Of a stretch of 29,352 bases of DNA, positions 7,722 through 15,137 are shown in pieces. The notes beneath the pieces were generated by a model. The model had not been told where the DNA came from. It saw nothing but the letters and a program-made list of their open reading frames with translations, and did no database searches. A program made the translations under genes and the position numbers. This DNA is from Candidatus Eiseniibacteriota bacterium (GTDB taxonomy: Bacteria; JAFGKV01). The stretch lies in NCBI GenBank assembly GCA_025453925.1, contig JALOPK010000006.1, forward strand, positions 1 to 29,352, given 5' to 3'. Numbering within the stretch: the first letter of the stretch is position 1; every line of letters starts with the position of its first letter.

Positions 7722-9116
7722 TCAACTCCTGGACCCCAGGATCAGGCGGTCGACCTCCGCCACCCTCTGCTGATGCGCAGCCCAGTACTCCAGCGAGAGC
7801 TGGGCATCGAGTTCCCTCACGTCCTTGCCGTGCTGTTCGACCCACGTGTAGTACTTCAGGTGGTGCCAGCGCAATCTCGTTGCCCGGTCACCTTCCTGAA
7901 CCCAATCAGTCTTCTGCCGACGGAAGATGCTCACGAATCTCACTGCGGCTTCAGTCTCGTCCATGGGGCCGTATGTCTCCGCAAGACTTCGCATGACGCT
8001 CTCGTAACGATCCCGGGCATCGGTGCAGACCGTGACCACCAGATCCTTGGGGCCCAGGTTGTAGTACTTCGCGGTCTTGATCGCTCCCAGCACGTTGCAG
8101 ACGCCGCTGATTCCGAAGATTCCCTGCATGCGGGACAGCGCGTCTGCAGGCACGCCATACCGCTGAGCGAGGATCTCGGGACCCGGTGATTCGAGGAGCA
8201 GTTGCAGCCCCTGCTTGCATTCGACATCGTCGATGGCCATCATCGCGTCCATGTTCATCACGTTGTGGATCCAGGTGACATGCTTGTCGCCGATGCCCTG
8301 GATATCGTGTCCGCCGTATCCGTTGTGGATGAGGGTCGGACACTGGATGGGTTCCAGGCCGACGACCAGGGTCTGCGGAGAGACCTGCTTGAGCTTGTCT
8401 CCCGCGCCGATGGTCCCCGCCGAGCCCATGGCGGAGCAGTAGGCAGCCACCGTGCCTTCCCCTACGCCGAGCCGGCACAGTTCCGCGGCCAGTTCGAGGA
8501 TGGTGCTGCCGGTGACGAAGTAGTGAAACCGGTAATTGCCGAACACCTCGAACTGGTTCAAGACCCTCACTCTCTCCGGATCGGCCGCCACCAGTTCCTT
8601 GCACTTGTCGTAGATCTCCTTGACATTGCTCTCGCACCCCGGCGTGAGCACCAGTCGCGCGCCATAGCCCCTGACGATCTTGAATCGTTCCGTGCTCATC
8701 AGCTCGGGAAGGATCACGAGCGAGTCGAACTGCATCCGGCACCCCACCCAGGCGCCGCCAATGCCGTAGTTGCCCGTCGAGGGCCACACCAGCGTGTGCC
8801 GCGCTGGGTCGACCTCGCCGGTGAGTTCTTTCTCCACCAGCACCGCGTACGCGGCGCCCACTTTGTGGGAGCCCGTGGGGAAGTCTCTGCTGTACAGCAC
8901 CGCGATGGGTGCCTCGACTCCGGTGAACTCCTTGGGGAGCAGGAGGTAGGCAATCGAATCATCCGGGGTCCGCCAGGTGATGTTGAACAGATTGATCGGA
9001 TCCATCGGGTCTTCAGTCCGCATGCGCTGGGCGTGCTGCCGTATCCCCGCGGGGATCGTCCACGGGTGGAGCATCTCCTCAAAAGTGGGGCCGATCACCA
9101 GAGAACGTGACGCCAT
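7722..9116 (-). CDS. PLP-dependent fold-type II (cysteine synthase/lyase-like) enzyme
   Basis: This 464-residue member of the PALP superfamily has its likely PLP lysine at K85 (FPTGSHKVGAAYA), a phosphate-binding STGNYGIG at 113-120 and a glycine-rich GSAGTIGAGDK loop near 245. It carries extra N- and C-terminal sequence relative to the roughly 310-residue cysteine synthases. The N-terminal segment DPINLFNITWRTPDD and the aromatic C-terminus (LRWHHLKYYTWVEQHG) look characteristic of a separate subfamily. It lacks the zinc ribbon of the other PLP enzyme in this operon. The ATG at 9116 follows AGGAGG by four bases and is the first gene after the divergent intergenic region. I infer a lyase or beta-replacement enzyme acting on a diamino-acid- or serine/cysteine-like intermediate, filling a role comparable to YgeX (diaminopropionate ammonia-lyase) in ssnA clusters. 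That role is a guess; the superfamily is clear. Confidence 0.85.
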   Translation of the reverse strand: MASRSLVIGPTFEEMLHPWTIPAGIRQHAQRMRTEDPMDPINLFNITWRTPDDSIAYLLLPKEFTGVEAPIAVLYSRDFPTGSHKVGAAYAVLVEKELTGEVDPARHTLVWPSTGNYGIGGAWVGCRMQFDSLVILPELMSTERFKIVRGYGARLVLTPGCESNVKEIYDKCKELVAADPERVRVLNQFEVFGNYRFHYFVTGSTILELAAELCRLGVGEGTVAAYCSAMGSAGTIGAGDKLKQVSPQTLVVGLEPIQCPTLIHNGYGGHDIQGIGDKHVTWIHNVMNMDAMMAIDDVECKQGLQLLLESPGPEILAQRYGVPADALSRMQGIFGISGVCNVLGAIKTAKYYNLGPKDLVVTVCTDARDRYESVMRSLAETYGPMDETEAAVRFVSIFRRQKTDWVQEGDRATRLRWHHLKYYTWVEQHGKDVRELDAQLSLEYWAAHQQRVAEVDRLILGSRS

Positions 9117-9150
9117 GGAGCCTCCTACGACCGGAAGAACACACCCGCCG

Positions 9151-9169
9151 GCCCGGGAAAACGCCGGGC
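9151..9169 (-). other. Possible leader hairpin upstream of the PLP enzyme gene
   Basis: A perfect six-base inverted repeat (GCCCGG/CCGGGC) flanks a seven-base A-rich loop at 9157-9163. On the minus strand it would lie in the 5' leader between the proposed promoter and the ATG at 9116. It has no U-run, so it is not a classical terminator. It may be only GC-rich chance pairing. Confidence 0.25.
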
Positions 9170-9195
9170 AGCAAAGAGCGAATCACATCCTGTCT

Positions 9196-9201
9196 ATTTT
9201 A
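9196..9201 (-). promoter_or_regulatory. Candidate -10 element (TAAAAT) for the minus-strand catabolic operon
   Basis: Within a very GC-rich sequence, the divergent intergenic region holds one AT-rich island. On the minus strand it reads TAAAAT, five of six matches to the sigma-70 -10 box. It would give a leader of roughly 70 nt before the ATG at 9116. No convincing -35 hexamer lies at the expected 17 bp spacing, so an activator-dependent or alternative-sigma promoter is possible. Confidence 0.3.
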
Positions 9202-9368
9202 CTCGCCACGCGGGGCATGCGCCACTCCGGCAGGCCACTGGAGGATTGACGATCCACGGGGGATCCCCACAGTTTCGCATCCTTGAACCACGACAGTGAC
9301 CATTCCCAGGAGAGTGCATCATCCGCTACGGACGTTTCGTACGACGCGCGGCGCCCTGCCTGTGCTGC

Positions 9369-10850
9369 ATGGCCGTATATGCAGCCATCGTCTTGGCGCA
9401 TCGGGACGTGCTCTGTCCCTACACGCCCGATTCGCTCTGGTACACTGACGTGGCACGATTCCTGGCCCGGGGAGATGGGCTCCGATGCAACATCACGCTG
9501 GCCTCGGATCCCACGCCCGTACCGCGCCCGTTCTATGGATGGCCGCCGCTCTACCCGGTTGCCGGCGCGCTCTTTGTCCGGCTGGGCGCGGATCCTCTGT
9601 TCGCCATGCGCATGGTGAGCATCGCGGCCTTCGTGGCATTGCCGATTCCGCTGCTGGCCTTGGGGACAAGGCTGTGGGGCCGTCTGCCTGCCGTGGCGGC
9701 CACGCTTTGGGTTCCCCTCTGGCCGACCATGTTCTCCCTGTCGGGCCAGGCACTCTCGGAGTCACTGTTCCTCGTACTTCTGGCATGGACGCTGGCTATG
9801 GTGGCACGTGACGAACAAGGTGCCCCCCATCCGGCCCGCGCCGGCCTGCTCCTAGGCGCGGCCGGATTGACAAGGCTGGCGGGGGCGCTGTTCGTGCCGG
9901 CGCTGGCCGTGTCTTTGGTACGCAGGCGCACGGGGTTCCGAACGCGGGACGCCGTCATCGCGGTGGGCATGTTCATGGGCACCGCGGGGCTCTGGGTCGC
10001 GCGGAACTCGCTGGCTACCGGGGCGCCCAGCGGATTCGAGGAACCGGCGCAGGCAGTGCGGCTCGCCCCGATCATCACCGCGTGCATCCAGCGGGTGTTC
10101 TGGGAGATGACGTCCATCGGGAGCCTCGGCCTCGTGGTCGCCAACCAGTGGAAACTGGCAGTGCCGGCGCTGGCCGCGCTCACCGTTGTGCTCCGGTTCC
10201 ACACGACTCCGGGAAACCGGATTCTCCTCCTGTGGGCCGCGATGTACCTCGTAGGGATCTCGTGGCTGCGCACTCAGGGGCCGTTCGACAGTCCCTCCGG
10301 GGGAAGGACCCTGGCGCCAACGCTGATGATCGTCGCGTTCTGGCTCGCCGGGAATCTGGGGGCGGCCGCGCTGCGGTCCCGTCGGCGCGTGGAGCGGATT
10401 CTGTCCGGGGCGCTGCTGGTGATGCTGTTGTGCGGGCTCCTCTACGGGCGCCTCCGCGACCTCATGGAGGTGCGCTCCCGCGCAGCGCCGGCATGCCAGC
10501 TCGTCCAGTGTGCGATGCCGGGATTGGCGCTTCTTGAAGAGATGGCCGGTGCCGGCGAGGCGGTCTTGAGCAATGTGGCATTCAAGACTGCCTGGTGTCA
10601 GGACCGCCCCTCGGTGCAACTGCCGATCAGGCCCTACTCGAACCTGGTCCTTAACCCACGGGTAGTGAGGTCCCTGGCGCGGTTCCACGGCGCCCGATTC
10701 ATGTACCTCGAGGAGACCTCGGTCCGTGGAACCCATGGCCACGATCCGCTGGTGTTCAGCCTGCTTCGGGGAGACTCGGTACCGGGCCTGCGTCCGGTTC
10801 TGGTCGACCGGACCGGCGCTCTCTTTGAGTTGACTGAGCCCCTCGGGTAG
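9369..10850 (+). CDS. GT-C family membrane glycosyltransferase-like protein
   Basis: This is a 493-residue multi-pass membrane protein with about ten hydrophobic segments and a GT-C (ArnT/PMT-like) layout. A short first membrane segment is followed by an external loop PDSLWYTDVARFLARGDG, in the position of the catalytic acidic motif, and then PLYPVAGALF. The protein ends with a soluble domain of about 100 residues. Such enzymes transfer sugars from polyprenyl-phosphate donors to lipid or protein acceptors on the outer face of the inner membrane. The ATG at 9369 leaves the first membrane helix only about ten residues long. The frame stays open upstream to a stop at 9297-9299, and residues encoded from about 9318 (RYGRFVRRAAPCLCC) would complete a normal basic-then-hydrophobic N-terminus, but no ATG, GTG or TTG is in frame there. 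The gene stands alone, divergent from the catabolic operon and convergent with the phosphorylase. Confidence 0.75.
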   Translation: MAVYAAIVLAHRDVLCPYTPDSLWYTDVARFLARGDGLRCNITLASDPTPVPRPFYGWPPLYPVAGALFVRLGADPLFAMRMVSIAAFVALPIPLLALGTRLWGRLPAVAATLWVPLWPTMFSLSGQALSESLFLVLLAWTLAMVARDEQGAPHPARAGLLLGAAGLTRLAGALFVPALAVSLVRRRTGFRTRDAVIAVGMFMGTAGLWVARNSLATGAPSGFEEPAQAVRLAPIITACIQRVFWEMTSIGSLGLVVANQWKLAVPALAALTVVLRFHTTPGNRILLLWAAMYLVGISWLRTQGPFDSPSGGRTLAPTLMIVAFWLAGNLGAAALRSRRRVERILSGALLVMLLCGLLYGRLRDLMEVRSRAAPACQLVQCAMPGLALLEEMAGAGEAVLSNVAFKTAWCQDRPSVQLPIRPYSNLVLNPRVVRSLARFHGARFMYLEETSVRGTHGHDPLVFSLLRGDSVPGLRPVLVDRTGALFELTEPLG

Positions 10851-10853
10851 CTC

Positions 10854-13409
10854 CTACCACCACGTCATGGAGCCCATCTCCAGGGGCTGGGCCATGCCGG
10901 GGCGCCACGGCACCACTCGAACGGAGAAGGCGTGCCGTCCCGCGAAGTCACACGGGCTGTTTCCTGTGAACACCCACGCGTCCTCGTGCCGTTCCTTCCG
11001 TGGCTTCAGTCTGATCGGTTTCCCTTCGATCACCCGCCCGTCGGAATCCGCCGGCCCGTGGTACAGCTCGACCGCGACATCTGATGGCGTCAGTGCCCCG
11101 AGCACGACCAGGACCTTCACCTCCAGATGCCCGCCCATGGGTATCGGCTGGTCGACCGCGGCCTCAACGCCCGCGACCCGCACTCGGCCCCACTCACGGC
11201 GCACCGTCTCACGCCACGTGCTGAGCCGTCGGGCTTCCGCCATGTCGTCCGCAGTGAGGGCATTCCATTGGAGAAGGCCCGGCAGATAGTACTGCTGGGT
11301 GTAGTCCTCCAGCATCCGGTTCGTGTTGAAGAACGGACACACCGACTTGATGGACGCCTTCATGGTGCCGATCCAGCCCCGCGGCAGGCGGTCGGGGCCG
11401 CGCTCGTAGAACAGGGGGACGACTTCGTCCTCCAAGAGGCTGTAGATGGCCATTGACTCGATCTCGTCCTGGTAGCCGAAATCCTCGAACTCATCTCCCG
11501 AGCCAATAGCCCATCCGTTCTCCCCATTGTGGCCCTCACCCCACCAGCCGTCCAGCACGCTCATATTGATGCCGCCGTTCACCGGCACTTTCATGCCGCT
11601 CGTGCCGCTGGCTTCCATCGGCCGCCGGGGCGTGTTGAGCCAGACATCCACGCCTTGCACCATGTATCGCGCGACGAGCATGTCGTAGTTCTCGAGGAAC
11701 ACGATGTGCCGGCGGAACCGCTCTTCGTTCGCAAACCTGACGACGGTCCGGATGAACTCCTTGCCCTCCAGGTCTTTCGGATGTGCCTTGCCGGCGAAGA
11801 TGAGTTGCACCGGCCGTTCCGCGTTGGTGAGAATGCTCTCCAGGCGATCGGGATCGCGAAAGATGAGGGTAGCCCGCTTGTACGTCGCGAACCGTCGCGC
11901 GAATCCGATCGTGAGGGCTTCGGGGTCGAGTACCTCGCTTGCCTGGAGAATGGTATTCTTGTGAGCTCCGCGCCGCTCGAGCTGGGTTCTCAGCTTCCGC
12001 CGGGAGTAGTCGATGAGCCGCTCCCGCAGACGCTCCTTACTGCGCCAGAGCTCAGCATCCGGGATCCGGTCGACCCGGGTCCACAGTCTGCGGTCGATAG
12101 GATTATCGATCCACGCGGGATCGAGATACAGGTCGTACAGGCGCTCGAACTCGTCCGAGAGCCAGGTTCGGGTGTGCACCCCGTTGGTGATGTGGCCGAT
12201 GGGAATCTCGCTCCGCGGCACCCCGGGCCACATGGATTCCCACATTCGCCGGGAGACCTCGCCGTGCAGCGCGCTCACGGCATTCGCATGGCCGGACAGG
12301 CGAAGTGCAAGCACCGCCATGCTGAATGGACTGGAGGAATCCGCGCCATCGCGCCGTCCCAATGCAAGGAACTCCTCCAAGGCGATCCCGAGCTCCTCTC
12401 CGTACGCGCCGAAGTACCGGCCGACCAGATCGCGCGGGAAGTTGTCAATGCCGGCAGGGACCGGCGTATGCGTGGTGAAGAGCGTTGACGCGGCAACGAT
12501 CTCGGAGGCCTCGGCAAAGCTGAGTTCGTGTTCCTGGAGGAGCATCCGCACGCGCTCCAGGCCCAGGAATGCGGAGTGGCCCTCGTTCATGTGGCATACC
12601 GTCGGGATGGCCCCGAGAGCCACCAGGGCCCGCATCCCGCCGATGCCCAACACGATTTCCTGGCGAATGCGCGTATCCTGGTCGCCGCCGTAGAGCTCGC
12701 CGGTAATGGCGCGGTCTTCGGCCCCATTCGCCTTCCGGTTGGTGTCCAGCAGGTAGAGCGGTACCCGCCCGACCTGGGCCTTCCAGATCCCGATCTCCAC
12801 GTTTCGGCCGAGAATCTCGACCACGACCGTGACGTCGCGGTCTTCCGCGTCCTTCACGGGGCGGATGGGCATGGTATAGAAATCGTTCTCAGGATAGGAC
12901 TCCTGCTGCCAGCCGTCTCGGTTGATGCGCTGCCGGAAGTACCCGTGGCGGTAGAGGAGGCCGACCCCTATGAGAGGAAGCCCCAGGTCCGCGGCGGACT
13001 TGAGATGATCCCCCGAAAGCACCCCTAGGCCTCCCGAGTAGATCGGCAGGCACTCATGCAGTCCGTACTCGGCGGAGAAGTAGGCAATGGAGCCGGTGAC
13101 GGTATCGCCGTGCGTGCGCGCATACCAGGTCTGTGCCCCCAGGTACCGGGAGAGGGTGTCGTGAACCTGTCGCAGCCGATGCATGAAGTGCTCATCCCTG
13201 GTGAGGCGCTCCATCCGTCGCGCCGGGACGGCGCCCAGCAGCTTCACCGGGTTGTGCCGGCTCTCCTCCCAGAGATCGGGATCAATGGTTCGGAAGAGCT
13301 CCTGGGCCTCGGGGTTCCAGGTCCACCAAAGGTTGTAGGCCAGGTCTTCCGCAGGGCGAAGCGCGTCTGGCAGCCGGGGAATCACGGTGTAGGTCCTCGT
13401 GGTAATCAT
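10854..13409 (-). CDS. glgP: Alpha-glucan (glycogen/maltodextrin) phosphorylase, short bacterial type
   Basis: This 851-residue phosphorylase of the GlgP type, with an N-terminal DUF3417-like region (LAYNLWWTWNPEAQELF), releases glucose-1-phosphate from alpha-1,4-glucans using PLP. The cofactor lysine is K607 in EASGTSGMK, followed by the conserved NGGINMSVLDGWWGEG. Other phosphorylase signatures are SAEYGLHECLPIYSGGLGVLSGDHLKSA, HMNEGHSA, THTPVPAG and the NGVHTRTW segment. I chose the ATG at 13409 (MITTRTYTVIPRL), where family similarity begins. An ATG at 13424 is directly abutted by AAGGAG, leaving no spacing, and longer frames to 13643 are poor in family features. The stop lies only three bases from the stop of the convergent GT-C gene. 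It is a cytoplasmic carbon-storage enzyme and probably has its own promoter. Confidence 0.95.
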   Translation of the reverse strand: MITTRTYTVIPRLPDALRPAEDLAYNLWWTWNPEAQELFRTIDPDLWEESRHNPVKLLGAVPARRMERLTRDEHFMHRLRQVHDTLSRYLGAQTWYARTHGDTVTGSIAYFSAEYGLHECLPIYSGGLGVLSGDHLKSAADLGLPLIGVGLLYRHGYFRQRINRDGWQQESYPENDFYTMPIRPVKDAEDRDVTVVVEILGRNVEIGIWKAQVGRVPLYLLDTNRKANGAEDRAITGELYGGDQDTRIRQEIVLGIGGMRALVALGAIPTVCHMNEGHSAFLGLERVRMLLQEHELSFAEASEIVAASTLFTTHTPVPAGIDNFPRDLVGRYFGAYGEELGIALEEFLALGRRDGADSSSPFSMAVLALRLSGHANAVSALHGEVSRRMWESMWPGVPRSEIPIGHITNGVHTRTWLSDEFERLYDLYLDPAWIDNPIDRRLWTRVDRIPDAELWRSKERLRERLIDYSRRKLRTQLERRGAHKNTILQASEVLDPEALTIGFARRFATYKRATLIFRDPDRLESILTNAERPVQLIFAGKAHPKDLEGKEFIRTVVRFANEERFRRHIVFLENYDMLVARYMVQGVDVWLNTPRRPMEASGTSGMKVPVNGGINMSVLDGWWGEGHNGENGWAIGSGDEFEDFGYQDEIESMAIYSLLEDEVVPLFYERGPDRLPRGWIGTMKASIKSVCPFFNTNRMLEDYTQQYYLPGLLQWNALTADDMAEARRLSTWRETVRREWGRVRVAGVEAAVDQPIPMGGHLEVKVLVVLGALTPSDVAVELYHGPADSDGRVIEGKPIRLKPRKERHEDAWVFTGNSPCDFAGRHAFSVRVVPWRPGMAQPLEMGSMTWW

Positions 13410-13835
13410 GTCGCCGGCGCGCATCTCCTTTCTGGAACGTCGATCGTGTGGACGAAGCCGCCGTATCATGCCCGCCCCGGTCGCGTTGCGCAAGTCCAGC
13501 GGGTCGCCATACTTGCGCGCAGAGCTGCCGATCCGCCGGAGACGATGACCGGCGCCATGCCGCGCCGCAACCGCAGAGAGATCCCATGGCCCCACCGTCG
13601 GAGTGCCGCACACGATCGCCCGAATCGCGGGGCCGTCAACCAATGGCGTTCACCCCGATCATCGGCTGGGGAAGAATGCAGGGTCTCGGGTGACGGCGGC
13701 CGAGCGGGCGCACCGACGGGTACCCGGATACCGGAAGAGGCGTCTCGTCCTTTGGCCTCTCGATCCCTGCCAGGGTGACATCTTCGTTCACTCCGCGGCC
13801 CCCCGCGGCCTCTCCTCTCTCTCCAGGAGCTCCCC
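13410..13835. other. Divergent intergenic region (426 bp) between glgP and the membrane-protein series
   Basis: I see no convincing gene here. The short frames present lack ribosome-binding sites and family features. The stretch holds a candidate minus-strand promoter for glgP and a CCGCGG...CCGCGG hairpin (13793-13808, loop CCCC) 28 bases before the GTG at 13836. An AGGAG box at about 13825 serves that gene. No clear plus-strand promoter could be assigned. Confidence 0.5.
13465..13493 (-). promoter_or_regulatory. Candidate sigma-70-like promoter for glgP
   Basis: On the minus strand TTGCGC (13493-13488) and CATGAT (13470-13465) are separated by exactly 17 bp. They match the -35 and -10 consensus at three and four of six positions. 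The predicted transcript would start near 13458, about 50 nt before the ATG at 13409. The optimal spacing is the main support; each hexamer alone is weak. Confidence 0.3.
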
Positions 13836-15137
13836 GTGCGCCGCGCCTCGGCAAACCTGAACACGCCGTCCGGGGCGCCGAAACGGATCCTTGGCGCCCT
13901 CGTGCTCATGGCGGCCGCGGGATTTCACTGGCTGGCGTGGGTCCGTGCCGGATCGGGCAGTCTGAACTGGGGCACCTGGTTCTACCATGGGGCGTGGTGG
14001 AGCTACATCGCCGCGTTAAGCGGTGTCCTCTGCCTGGCAGGATGGGACTTGACGGCGGTGTTACGGCGTCTGGTGATCATGCTCCCATGGTCGGTGGTGT
14101 GGTGGCTGGCCTTCGATCTCTACGGCCTGAGGCTCCGGAACTGGTACTACGTGATGGTCCCTCCGGCGGCGGGCGCCAGGTGGCTGGGATACTGGACGGC
14201 GTTTGCCACGGTCATCCCGCTCACCATGCTCACCCACGAAACGCTGCTCGTGGCGGGCCTCTTTCGCGGGGCGAAGTGGCGACCATTCCGGGTGACGCAG
14301 GCGCGACGCAGAGCCCTCACGATGGCGGGCATGGCGTGCTTTGTCTTGCCTCTGGCGCTGCCACGCTGCTTCTATCCGCTCACCTGGCTGTTCGCTCCGG
14401 CGCTGATCGAGCCATGGCTGGTCGGGCGGGGCGTGCCCTGTCTTCTGGCCGAGGTATCGGAAGGGCGTCCCGCCACCTTGCTCCGGCTGCTGGTGACTGG
14501 CCTGGTTGTCGGTGGTCTATGGGAACTCTTCAACCACGGCGCCTCGGGCCGGTGGATCTACACGGTACCCGGATTGGAAAGGGGCAAGCTGTTCGAGATG
14601 CCCGTGCCGGGCTTTCTTGGCTTCCCTCCCTTCGCGGTAGGGACCTATTCGTTCTGGACCTTGACCGCGACCAGACTAGGCATCGCGCCCGGCCTGAGTT
14701 CGGAGCGGATGGTGCGTCCTTTGCGGAAGGCTGCCGCCTCTCTGGCTCTGACGCTCCCCTTCTGTCTCGCGGGATTCGCCCTTGTGGATCGGGGCACGGT
14801 TCGCTCGCACGCTCCCGTGGCGGGTGATCTGCCTGGGTGGGAGCCGATCATGAGTGCGCGAGGCCGCAGCGCCGAGGAGCTTTGCGCACATGCGGGATCT
14901 CCCCACGTCTCTCCCTCGGTCCGCGACCGCTGGTGCCGGTTGCTGAAGATGGCACATCACCGGGGGATGGGTTTGCCACGGGCCATGGAACTTGAGGCTC
15001 TCGGGATAGCGACCCCAAGTGAACTGCGGCATCAGGAAGCCCGCCAGTTGCTTCGCCGCTGGCCCGGCGCCAACCCGCCGCGGCCCGAAGAGATCGCGGT
15101 GTGGGGGGCGGCCGCACCGGGAGGAAACAGCCGATGA
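13836..15137 (+). CDS. Multi-pass membrane protein with C-terminal helix-hairpin-helix-like domain
   Basis: This 433-residue protein starts at GTG 13836 with AGGAG seven bases upstream. Residues 17-310 hold about eight hydrophobic helices with conserved-looking polar/aromatic signatures between them, notably WELFNHGASGRWIYTVPG near 228-245 and KLFEMPVPGFLGFPPFAVGTY just after. These recur, as I recall, in unnamed membrane proteins of uncultured bacteria. After the last helix (about 300-320), the final 100 residues are soluble. They include LEALGIATPSELRHQEARQLLRRW, typical of helix-hairpin-helix (DUF4332/Cdd1-like) folds. I cannot name the protein's function. Its stop overlaps the next gene's start in ATGA, so it is the first gene of an operon with an FAD oxidoreductase and two GT-C proteins. 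A role in membrane-lipid or glycan modification is inferred from that context only. Confidence 0.8.
   Translation: MRRASANLNTPSGAPKRILGALVLMAAAGFHWLAWVRAGSGSLNWGTWFYHGAWWSYIAALSGVLCLAGWDLTAVLRRLVIMLPWSVVWWLAFDLYGLRLRNWYYVMVPPAAGARWLGYWTAFATVIPLTMLTHETLLVAGLFRGAKWRPFRVTQARRRALTMAGMACFVLPLALPRCFYPLTWLFAPALIEPWLVGRGVPCLLAEVSEGRPATLLRLLVTGLVVGGLWELFNHGASGRWIYTVPGLERGKLFEMPVPGFLGFPPFAVGTYSFWTLTATRLGIAPGLSSERMVRPLRKAAASLALTLPFCLAGFALVDRGTVRSHAPVAGDLPGWEPIMSARGRSAEELCAHAGSPHVSPSVRDRWCRLLKMAHHRGMGLPRAMELEALGIATPSELRHQEARQLLRRWPGANPPRPEEIAVWGAAAPGGNSR

Noticed and set aside
9314-9316. GTG directly after AGGAGA as the start of the first GT-C gene
   Set aside because: It is out of frame with the membrane protein and has no spacing to the ribosome-binding site; its frame encodes unrelated sequence.
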